Assembly (NCBI GenBank): GCA_002492465.1
Contig: DKYT01000020.1
Span: 1-56,078 of the forward strand
DNA from: Lachnospiraceae bacterium UBA7093
GTDB lineage: Bacteria; Bacillota; Clostridia; Lachnospirales; Lachnospiraceae
Reading direction: 5' to 3'
DNA: 56,078 bases
Shown: positions 33,732-41,685 of the stretch, in pieces
Numbering within the stretch: position 1 is the first letter of the stretch
Layout: each line of letters begins with the position of its first letter
The notes under the pieces: generated by a model
Seen by the model: the letters and a program-made list of their open reading frames with translations, nothing else
What the model was told of the DNA's origin: nothing
The model's database searches: none
Position numbers and translations under genes: made by a program

Positions 33732-35606
33732 ATGAGATCTACAGAATACACCATGAAAAAAGGCAAAGACGCTTCTCCTCTTGATACGATGGCAAGAATC
33801 CGGCATTGCCTGGAAGAAATTAATCTTACATGCGCAATTCATCTTTATGAACAGGATATGCCCGGCTGCTGTTCCGCAAGAGTACACCTGGAAGGGCCCC
33901 TTTCCCATGCAATTGCCGCTAACGGGAAGGGAACCTCCTTAGAATACTGCCTGGCAAGTGGTCATGCGGAATTAATAGAACGTATCCAAAACCAAATATT
34001 TCAATATCAAATCCATCCCAAAGATCTCACTGCCTTTTTTGAAAAAAATCCTCTTTCTGCCCATGCTCAATGCCGGATGGAACCTTTTGCCGAAATGAAG
34101 GAAAATAAAAACAGTTTTTTGAACAGAATCGTTCAAAAATATATAAATTCTATCCCCGCAGCAAAAGACAGCTATGATAAAGAGCTTACGGTCTGGGCAA
34201 AACTCCATCAGCTTTTTCCCCTATGGTCAGAAATAGGCGTCCTTACCATCCCCTTTTACCACGTACAAACAGGCAAATATGAATGGCTTCCCTTTGAACT
34301 GATCAAAACCTTAAACTTAAGCAATGGCATGGCAGCTGGAAATACGCTGGAGGAAGCGTTGGTGCAAGGGTATTCAGAAGTGTTTGAGCGCTATGCTCAA
34401 TGTCAGATTCTGCAAAATGAAATCACTCCGCCAAGGCTTCCGGATTCCGTACTAAGTCAATTTCCGGAAATTCTCAAAATCATTGAGAAGATAGAACAGT
34501 CAGGTCCTTACCGGGTAACCCTTCGAGATTGTTCTCTTGACATGGGTCTTCCAGTAGTATGCGGCATTATTGCCAACCTGGAAAAGCAAACCTTCGGCAT
34601 ACGCTTTGGCGCCCATCCGGACTTGCAGATTGCTTTGGAACGAATCTTTACTGAAGCAATGCAGGGGAAATCTCTGGAGGAGTTTTCTCAATTTAACGTT
34701 ATTTCCTATCAACAACAGGATGTTCACTGTCAACAAAATATGTTTAATCTGCTAAAAACAGGAGGTGGGCTTTATTCTCCCTCCATCCTTGTCGGTTTAG
34801 AATCTTACCCCTCTGCTTTACGCCCCCAGCAATCCGATTTCCTCTCCAACCAGGAACTGGTAAAGCAGATGACAGAACAGCTTCTTGCCATGCGCAAGGA
34901 TCTGTATATTGCAGATGTGTCCTACCTGGGATTTCCCTGTGTATGTATTTACGCGGAGGATATCAGCGAACTAATTCCCGTAGATGACCTTGTGTTGAAA
35001 GCAAATGTCATAAAAAATAAAGCGACAAATTTTTTGCAGAAAATTCCTGATATGAATCGTGAAGATGCGGAAGAACTTTTGCAGTCCGGGGCACTACTGC
35101 GCAGATCAGTTTTGGAAAATACAATTCCCACAATGTGTAAATTACCCATCCAAATCTCTGTCCATGGAGGAAATGACCAAATCGGGTTTCTAATGGTAGT
35201 CTGCCACTATTATCTGGGAAATGATGCCCAGGCTGTGGAACTTCTCAAGCAATGTATAGAGGTCAACAAGAAAAACCAAAAAGAATATGCTTATGAAGCA
35301 GCTTTGCTAAAATTTCTGCAGGGGATTTTGGCAAACGTTGAACCAGAAAAAATCGCCGAAATTTTATATGAAATCTGCGAAAAAGAAACCGCCCAGAGTG
35401 TACTTTCGGATTTTGCACAACGTCCCCTCGTTTTCTCCAGGCTTTATCCTTCCTGTGATCAAAGATTATGCAATTCCTGCTCCAATCTGGATTGTTCATA
35501 CCAATCCTTAAAAGAGTTTTATGAAACCTTATTCCTTAAAATGGCAGGCAGCAATGTATGGACAAGCCGCCTGCACAAAATATTACGAGGGAACCATGTT
35601 AGATAA
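33732..35606 (+). CDS. YcaO-domain ATP-dependent peptide cyclase/thioamidase-like enzyme
   Basis: A 624-aa YcaO protein. The YcaO domain covers about residues 15-430, with three acidic ATP/Mg motifs: ASGHAELIER, VQGYSEVFERYAQ and ALERIFTEAMQG. A TPR-like helical region follows (about 480-560), then four Cys (C575, C580, C583, C588) that could bind zinc. YcaO enzymes activate backbone amides with ATP to make azolines, amidines or thioamides. No E1-like or TfuA partner gene is present. The LanM-like gene overlaps its end. It is the first enzyme gene of RiPP locus A. Confidence 0.85.
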   Translation: MRSTEYTMKKGKDASPLDTMARIRHCLEEINLTCAIHLYEQDMPGCCSARVHLEGPLSHAIAANGKGTSLEYCLASGHAELIERIQNQIFQYQIHPKDLTAFFEKNPLSAHAQCRMEPFAEMKENKNSFLNRIVQKYINSIPAAKDSYDKELTVWAKLHQLFPLWSEIGVLTIPFYHVQTGKYEWLPFELIKTLNLSNGMAAGNTLEEALVQGYSEVFERYAQCQILQNEITPPRLPDSVLSQFPEILKIIEKIEQSGPYRVTLRDCSLDMGLPVVCGIIANLEKQTFGIRFGAHPDLQIALERIFTEAMQGKSLEEFSQFNVISYQQQDVHCQQNMFNLLKTGGGLYSPSILVGLESYPSALRPQQSDFLSNQELVKQMTEQLLAMRKDLYIADVSYLGFPCVCIYAEDISELIPVDDLVLKANVIKNKATNFLQKIPDMNREDAEELLQSGALLRRSVLENTIPTMCKLPIQISVHGGNDQIGFLMVVCHYYLGNDAQAVELLKQCIEVNKKNQKEYAYEAALLKFLQGILANVEPEKIAEILYEICEKETAQSVLSDFAQRPLVFSRLYPSCDQRLCNSCSNLDCSYQSLKEFYETLFLKMAGSNVWTSRLHKILRGNHVR

Positions 35607-37638
35607 ACCCAACGCAACCCAACTGCCTTTTCGCTTTCGCTATTTAGCGCCATTATACAACCAAGCCTCAAAACAGCTCCCTTCCGCTTCTTCCCTGAAC
35701 CCTGCCATTTGGATGCCGGAAGCTTTTGATGAACTGAAATTTTTATACTACGAGCATTTAAATCTGATCGTTGAAGATCCCTTTCTGGGTTTTTTAAAAG
35801 AAATGAATCTTCCCTTCACCCAGCGTTGCTCCTTTCATCAATACGCCGCCTATTGGAAGCTGCTGTTGGCACAATTTCCTTTGCTGGAAAGTGTGGTCAG
35901 CGTTTGGACAAAAGATTACGTAAACCATGTGCTCCTGCTTCAGGCACGGCTGGAAAAAGACTTTCAGAAAATCCAGAAACGCCTTGGGGAAAAAACCGGA
36001 AGAATTGCCCACATAGACAGCGGCGTCTCTGATCTTCACAACGGTCAATGCGTTCACATTATCGCCTTTGAAAACGGCAGCAAAATTGTATATAAGCCAA
36101 GATCCCTGCAACTGGATCAAACCTGGCGGGAATATCTACAGAGCATTGCCCAAAAAAGCAACATAGGCGCCTTTCGCGTCCCCTGGGTTATGCGGGGAAA
36201 TGGATATGGCTATGAGGAATTTATCGAACACAAGCCCGTCGCCTGTGAAAAGGATTTTTCCACTTACTTTTACCGCTGTGGGTTCCTTCTGGGTATTGCA
36301 TACATTTTGCAAAGCACCGATCTGCATGGGGAAAATCTGATTGCCTGCGGTAATTGCCCTGTTTTAGTGGATTTGGAAACAGGAATACGGGTTTCCGTTT
36401 CTTTTTTAGCAAGCGGAGGGGAAATCTCTTGCGAAGCTTATACTGCTGACTCCGTTCTTAAGACAAATTTATTGCCTTACCTGCTTGGGGGCAGAACCAT
36501 TCATGCCGGAAATGATGCTTTTACCTCGCGGGATCCCTTCCTGAAAAATCTTCCTTTCGACTCTCTTGGCACACGAAGTGGAGAAGCATATTTTCAGGAT
36601 ATCCTTGCGGGCTTCCGTCTTGCCTATAATGCTGTCAAACAATATGGTATTACAGAAAAGTTTTTGCATTGTCATGCCCGATTTTTGATCAGAAACACCT
36701 CCTTTTATGTCAACCTCATAAAATGGATTTATGCCTACGAAAGCATTACCAATCCTAACGTTTTTAAACAGCGTTTAAATTACTTGGCACAGATGTATAA
36801 ATCATTGGATCCTGACAACAAGAATACCTTTTATCAGAAACTTCTGAGAAAAGAAAAGAAGGAAATTAAAAAAGGATATATTCCCAGATTTACCATCGGT
36901 ATGGATGCTCCTGCGGTCAAAACCCATGGAAAAGCCTTAGGAACTCTTCTACTGGAAAAAGAAAATTACCTCAACGAAAAAGACTGGCAAATCCAAAGTA
37001 AAAGAATACTTATTTCACTTAACTGCAGTATTCCTGCAGACCGGCTATACCTGACCTGCATCCGTTTATGGAGGCAAAAGCAGACCCCATTCAAAGAAGT
37101 AAGCGACATTATGAGTCGAAGGGTCTCCTACTGGGAGAAAAAGCTTCAAAACGAAAGGGAACCCCAGGGCATCGTTGTTTCCAGTGAAAACCGGCGGTAC
37201 TATTTGACTTGCCTTCCTTGGAATATGATGGAGGGAATACCGGGACTTTTACCAGCTTTTGCCGCCTGGCATGTAATCAGCGGCGACGCGAAAACCTTAC
37301 ATCTATTTACCTTCATTGCCCGGAAATTATATGATACTTTAACCAAAACCGATTTAAATCTGTATATGCCTGGATTTCCAGAGGGGCTTGAAGGGATTTT
37401 ACACATGACCCGTCTAATACGCCCCATTTTGCATTCTGTATGGATCGACCAAATCCACGCCCTCACCGCTGACACTTTGCATCGCAGAGCCGGAACCATC
37501 ATGCTTTCAGAGGAAGACCACTACTGTGAAAAAGAATTTATGAGCGGCATGGACGGCGTTGCTTTCCCCTCCTTTTTCAGGGGCGAGGGAGGCTGGCTTT
37601 ATACCCTATTGCAAAAAATCTCGAAGAAGGAAGCATAA
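35596..37638 (+). CDS. LanM-like dehydratase (DUF4135) lacking a zinc cyclase
   Basis: A 680-aa protein with the LanM dehydratase fold. The kinase-like active-site residues are intact: Lys167 in IVYKPRS, Asp242/His244/Asn247 in TDLHGENLIA, and Asp259/Glu261 in VLVDLETG. It should phosphorylate and eliminate Ser/Thr to give Dha/Dhb. The last 170 residues keep only vestiges of LanC (GIPGLLPAFAAW, GLEGILHM) and have none of the Cys/His zinc ligands; usual LanM proteins are near 1000 aa. The ATG at 35596 follows GAGGG and overlaps the YcaO stop; the 35521 frame start lies inside YcaO. Confidence 0.82.
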   Translation: MLDKPNATQLPFRFRYLAPLYNQASKQLPSASSLNPAIWMPEAFDELKFLYYEHLNLIVEDPFLGFLKEMNLPFTQRCSFHQYAAYWKLLLAQFPLLESVVSVWTKDYVNHVLLLQARLEKDFQKIQKRLGEKTGRIAHIDSGVSDLHNGQCVHIIAFENGSKIVYKPRSLQLDQTWREYLQSIAQKSNIGAFRVPWVMRGNGYGYEEFIEHKPVACEKDFSTYFYRCGFLLGIAYILQSTDLHGENLIACGNCPVLVDLETGIRVSVSFLASGGEISCEAYTADSVLKTNLLPYLLGGRTIHAGNDAFTSRDPFLKNLPFDSLGTRSGEAYFQDILAGFRLAYNAVKQYGITEKFLHCHARFLIRNTSFYVNLIKWIYAYESITNPNVFKQRLNYLAQMYKSLDPDNKNTFYQKLLRKEKKEIKKGYIPRFTIGMDAPAVKTHGKALGTLLLEKENYLNEKDWQIQSKRILISLNCSIPADRLYLTCIRLWRQKQTPFKEVSDIMSRRVSYWEKKLQNEREPQGIVVSSENRRYYLTCLPWNMMEGIPGLLPAFAAWHVISGDAKTLHLFTFIARKLYDTLTKTDLNLYMPGFPEGLEGILHMTRLIRPILHSVWIDQIHALTADTLHRRAGTIMLSEEDHYCEKEFMSGMDGVAFPSFFRGEGGWLYTLLQKISKKEA

Positions 37639-38421
37639 ATGCGTAAAAAAAATTTTCATATTTTAGCCCTTGTAGGCTCGCGGAAAGGCAAAGCTTCCAA
37701 CACTGCAAGCTTCTGCCAAATGATTTTTGACGCTTTCAAAACTGAACACAACGCCTCCGAAGTAACGATGGAACTATTAACAGCGGATAAATGGCATATA
37801 AATCCCTGTGTATCCTGTGGTTACTGCTTTTCCGCCGGTTCCTGTCCTCAAGATCAATTGGATCATATGGAACAGCTCAAAAAGAAGCTTCTATCCGCAG
37901 ACTGTATTTTTTTTGCCTCTCCTGTTTATGCCGGCGCCATTTCAGGCGATATGAAGATTCTCATTGACCGCCTTGCCTACTGGCTCCACACCATGCCGCT
38001 GATTGGAAAGTCATCCTTGCTGCTTTCCACCGCAGACAGCAACCACGGTGACAGCGCCATTTCCTACATGAAAGAAATAGTGGAAAAACTGGGCGCTGTC
38101 CCTCTCGACTTCCAAAACGCCTTTGTTGGACATGGTCCAATACTTTTAAAGCAGGAAAAAACCATGGCTCCAGTTCTAAAACGAATTGCCAAAGAGTTGT
38201 CCCAGGCGGTAGCAGGTAATTTGACACCCACGGCAGCGCAGGAACAGTATTTTAAAACACAAACCCATATTTATAAAACATATTGGGCATTAGGAGAAAA
38301 CTATCCTGGACTTTGTATCTCAGAAGCGCGCATCTGGGAAAAGCAAGGATATTTTGCTTCGTCCTCTATGGCAGAAATAATCAGGAAAAAAACGCTTCGG
38401 AATGGAGGAAAAGATGTATAA
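37639..38421 (+). CDS. Flavodoxin-fold NAD(P)H-dependent oxidoreductase
   Basis: A 260-aa flavoprotein of the multimeric flavodoxin/WrbA group. LVGSRKGKASNTASF binds FMN phosphate, CVSCGYCFSAGSC resembles the CxxCxxC segment of iron-sulfur flavoproteins, and ASPVYAGAISGDMKILIDRL is typical of the fold. In this operon it could reduce dehydroalanine to D-alanine or oxidise azolines (inference). It starts at the base after the LanM-like stop, with GAAGGA upstream. Confidence 0.82.
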   Translation: MRKKNFHILALVGSRKGKASNTASFCQMIFDAFKTEHNASEVTMELLTADKWHINPCVSCGYCFSAGSCPQDQLDHMEQLKKKLLSADCIFFASPVYAGAISGDMKILIDRLAYWLHTMPLIGKSSLLLSTADSNHGDSAISYMKEIVEKLGAVPLDFQNAFVGHGPILLKQEKTMAPVLKRIAKELSQAVAGNLTPTAAQEQYFKTQTHIYKTYWALGENYPGLCISEARIWEKQGYFASSSMAEIIRKKTLRNGGKDV

Positions 38422-39322
38422 AAAATGGTCTTCTTATTTTCAATTACCGGAATTGCTGGAATATACCAGAAGCTATATGCTAACGGAAGAAATGCGGGAA
38501 CTGATTTTACAACATATGTTGATTAACCACAAGGAAAAAATCTTAGAGGTGGGGTGCGGCACAGGATACTTAAGCCGTTATCTGGTAAAAGGAAGAAAAA
38601 ATCTTTCTGTCACTGCAATTGACCTGGATGAGGATTTTTTACAAGCTGCAGATAAACTGGCAAGACAGGAAGGCATTGATTCCATCACCTTTTTGCGGGC
38701 GGACGCATCTTCTCTGCCTTTTGAAACAAATTCCTTTGATCATGTGGTCAGCCATACCTTCCTCACCAGCACGCAAAATCCCGAACGCGCTTTGCAGGAA
38801 ATGCACCGGGTCGTAAGACCTGGCGGCAGCATTTCCTCCATTACCGCAATGTCTGTCAATCCAACTATTGTTGAAAGCGGTATTTATCCCGAAACTTGCA
38901 GCTTTATACACAGATATCGTATCTTATTTGAAAAGGTCTGGACCATGTATCAAAGAACTAATTCCATCGCCAACTATATTAATGCGCTGGACAGCAGCCA
39001 GGTGCCCCGGATGTTCGTAAAAGAAGGCTTAAAGGAGATTTCTCTTTTTCCAATCGGTTATGCCTTCTCATTTAGCGATGCCTCCCTTACTGCTGATAAA
39101 AGGAAAAAATACATTACTTTAAGCTATCAAGAGGAGCGGAAAAAATTTGAACATTACGTCCATCTGGGTGTATGGAAAGACTTTTTGTCCGAAGATGAAA
39201 TAGATGAGTATAGAATACTTTTGCAAAAAAAAGCAACGTTCCTTTGGGAACATCTAGAAGACAATTCTATCTTTGAATGGAATGGAAGAGCTAACATTAT
39301 GGTAACTGGACGGGTGACTTAA
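38414..39322 (+). CDS. Class I SAM-dependent methyltransferase (locus A)
   Basis: A 302-aa methyltransferase with LEVGCGTGYLSRYL (motif I), AIDLDEDFL (motif II), SFDHVVSH and VVRPGGS, as in UbiE/methyltransferase-11 proteins. The C-terminal half (about 160-300) is unrelated to housekeeping members and may bind the substrate. The ATG at 38414 is preferred since GGAGG lies 5 nt before it. It overlaps the end of the flavoprotein gene. As the last gene of locus A it could methylate the peptide's N terminus or a side chain. Confidence 0.82.
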   Translation: MYKKWSSYFQLPELLEYTRSYMLTEEMRELILQHMLINHKEKILEVGCGTGYLSRYLVKGRKNLSVTAIDLDEDFLQAADKLARQEGIDSITFLRADASSLPFETNSFDHVVSHTFLTSTQNPERALQEMHRVVRPGGSISSITAMSVNPTIVESGIYPETCSFIHRYRILFEKVWTMYQRTNSIANYINALDSSQVPRMFVKEGLKEISLFPIGYAFSFSDASLTADKRKKYITLSYQEERKKFEHYVHLGVWKDFLSEDEIDEYRILLQKKATFLWEHLEDNSIFEWNGRANIMVTGRVT

Positions 39323-39469
39323 GCCCGCTTGAACTTTAAGCTAAGATAATAGGCTGTCCATATGTTATATGTCCACTCTCCTTGCAAATCAAATCCAGCC
39401 ACGTTATTGTTCAACCCCTATTAGAGCAAGAGCGATAGTTAGCCACATTAAAAAATATTTCCGAACGCT

Positions 39470-39494
39470 TGAAGGATAATACATGATTATCAAT
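39470..39494 (+). repeat. 25-bp palindromic element, copy 1
   Basis: The element contains the dyad GATAAT-ACATG-ATTATC. An identical 25-bp copy lies in the opposite orientation at 44017-44041. Each copy sits a short way upstream of the first gene of its unit (27 bp here, 49 bp there), so it is likely an operator shared by the two convergent units. Nothing else was found in 39323-39520; no clear promoter boxes are visible here. Confidence 0.6.
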
Positions 39495-39520
39495 TATACA
39501 AATTAAATCAGGGGCAAAGA

Positions 39521-40978
39521 ATGAACAAAAGCAGAAAAAAATTAAAAAAATACGGCTACCCGCCCGAATCACTTTTAAACGATACCATTGCTAATGATCG
39601 CACTTTTTCCGGTAATTATTGTGGCGAAAATATCAAGCGTTTAAAGCTGACAAACTGTCACTTTAAGGGAGCCAAATTTAATGATGCTGCTGTAACGGGA
39701 TCAAATTTTCGAAATTGTACTTTTGAACAGTGTGATATGGATCAAGGTGATTTCGAATTTTGTGATTTTTTCAAATGCGAGATCAGTTCTGACAAACCAA
39801 TTGCCATTGCATTTGATAACAGTAACTTTATTGAAACAAAAATTCACAATTTAAATTTTTATTCCAGTACTTTTTCCAATGCTTTTTTTGAAGACACAGA
39901 ATTTAAAGAAATAAAAATAATAAACTGTACTCTCGAAGGAGCTACTTTTCAACGCTGTAGTTTTGAGGATATTGATTTTGGTCATTTAAATCTTGACTTT
40001 GTTGATTTTCGCTTCCCCCATTTTGTAAATTCAATTTTGCCAATGTCTCAAATTGTATATACTTACGGTTTGCTTCAATATCTGATGACCACAGACGATA
40101 ATGTCTATATCATAGGTAAAAATAAGAAAATTACCGCGAAAGAATATATAACTGAAGTACTGCCTGCATTATTGGAATCATATCTGGACATGGACGAGGA
40201 AAAAAAAGAAAAAATCTATTTTCCTCTTATTAATATTTTATTAGCACTGAATCAGATAGACGATGCAAACTACTATTTAGACAAAGCTTTGAATATGTCT
40301 GCGTTTATCTATGATTTCCGAATGATGAAACATTACTGTAAGCTGGTCAGTTTAAGCGAACACTATACGCCTAAACTAAAGAAAAGGATTTACCAGAAAA
40401 TTTGCGGTTTTTTTAAGAACAGTAATATAATGACCCCCTGGCAACTAAAAGATTTTTCGAGAAATATAGGCGATATGAAATATATATTATCGTTAGAAAA
40501 TAATTTCCCATCGCTTGTTTTTAGCATTTTAACTAATACATTTCATACTAGCATGAGCAAAATTGGTTTAGTTATAGCAGATATTTTTTCTCTGTCTGAT
40601 AAATATAACAGTACTCCTCAAAGAGATATACGAATTGAATTAGGCAGGAATTCTCCTGTAATAATTGTAGTGCAATTTACGGAGTCTGTAGAAAATATTT
40701 TCTACATGTTGAACGATTTAATTATGCTCACTTGTTATACTGTTTGTGATGATTTATTACAGGAAAAAGCAGACATCCCTTTTACGGGTCATCTACTGGA
40801 AACAAAAGCCTTAACTGATAAAAATATGAAAGAGAAGCTTTACGGATACGCAAAAGAACAATTATCATTAACCCTATTAGATTTTCATGTTGAAAACTGG
40901 AAAAAAGAATACAACTCTCATTATCCAATTCCCGTTAACTTTGTAAATACCAATATCGGGCAGAATGGGGCAGTATGA
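39521..40978 (+). CDS. Pentapeptide-repeat protein with helical C terminus
   Basis: A 485-aa protein. Residues about 30-165 form a pentapeptide-repeat beta-helix, with A(D/N)(L/F)xx-like turns such as FKGAKFNDAAV, SNFRNCTFEQCDM and LEGATFQRCSFEDIDF. A long helical region (about 180-485) of no known family follows. The ATG follows GGGGC weakly. It overlaps the next gene by ATGA and is controlled by the shared 25-bp element. It may be a scaffold or immunity protein for the ATP-grasp/radical SAM system (speculative). Confidence 0.75.
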   Translation: MNKSRKKLKKYGYPPESLLNDTIANDRTFSGNYCGENIKRLKLTNCHFKGAKFNDAAVTGSNFRNCTFEQCDMDQGDFEFCDFFKCEISSDKPIAIAFDNSNFIETKIHNLNFYSSTFSNAFFEDTEFKEIKIINCTLEGATFQRCSFEDIDFGHLNLDFVDFRFPHFVNSILPMSQIVYTYGLLQYLMTTDDNVYIIGKNKKITAKEYITEVLPALLESYLDMDEEKKEKIYFPLINILLALNQIDDANYYLDKALNMSAFIYDFRMMKHYCKLVSLSEHYTPKLKKRIYQKICGFFKNSNIMTPWQLKDFSRNIGDMKYILSLENNFPSLVFSILTNTFHTSMSKIGLVIADIFSLSDKYNSTPQRDIRIELGRNSPVIIVVQFTESVENIFYMLNDLIMLTCYTVCDDLLQEKADIPFTGHLLETKALTDKNMKEKLYGYAKEQLSLTLLDFHVENWKKEYNSHYPIPVNFVNTNIGQNGAV

Positions 40979-41685
40979 AACGGGCATATAGTGTTATCAA
41001 TAGTGAATTCTTAGTTACCAATATGAATCAATCTTTAAAGAGACCGACGCTATTTTGGATCAAAAAAATAGCATGGCTCTGCCTTTCCATCATAATTCTT
41101 GGCGGGACATATTCTATATTTCATGTCACTTTATATGCACAGGGAGAATTATTTGATGTAATTTCTATGGGAGCCGTTTTTGCTACATTGGGGTCTACTA
41201 TGGTTAGTATCGCTTCTCTGCTCTGCAATAGATATTATGAAGAATTTACAAGTTGCATAAATACCCTTAAGAATGAGCTTCTAAGCCAGAATATTACGTT
41301 GAACTGGTTGTTTTTAAAAAGACATGAAGTAATTCAAAAATCTCCAAAGGAATATGTAACTTACCAATCTACAAACCCCAAAATTGTTTTTGAAATAGGA
41401 TCCACAGATTTATTAGTAGAAATTCCAGTTCAAAAAAAGGATTTTTATGAACTGGAACTTCTGAAAAAGATATTTCAAATGAAAATAGCTAAGCATGCCT
41501 ATACAGCTTATTTATTAGATTATGCAGATTCGATTATGGAATCTGGATTGTATATGTGGGAATGCACCTATCACATTTTAATCAGTGCATTTTTATATAA
41601 ATGCTATCGAAACCTTATCATTATAGGAACTATCTTTTTTATAAGCGGACTTATAGCCACTTTTTCATATGCTGTGTTCCTCTAA
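40975..41685 (+). CDS. Membrane protein of unknown function
   Basis: A 236-aa protein with a membrane pair near residues 32-80 and a third segment at the C terminus (about 210-234); the middle is a soluble domain of about 120 aa. I do not recognise the family. It is translationally coupled to the pentapeptide-repeat gene (ATGA). Its 3' end overlaps the convergent ATP-grasp/radical SAM gene by 21 bp. Confidence 0.7.
   Translation: MKRAYSVINSEFLVTNMNQSLKRPTLFWIKKIAWLCLSIIILGGTYSIFHVTLYAQGELFDVISMGAVFATLGSTMVSIASLLCNRYYEEFTSCINTLKNELLSQNITLNWLFLKRHEVIQKSPKEYVTYQSTNPKIVFEIGSTDLLVEIPVQKKDFYELELLKKIFQMKIAKHAYTAYLLDYADSIMESGLYMWECTYHILISAFLYKCYRNLIIIGTIFFISGLIATFSYAVFL

Noticed and set aside
35596..37638. 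Complete class II lanthipeptide synthetase (LanM)
   Set aside because: The zinc-binding Cys/His residues of the cyclase are missing and the protein is about 300 residues short; the precursor also lacks Cys.
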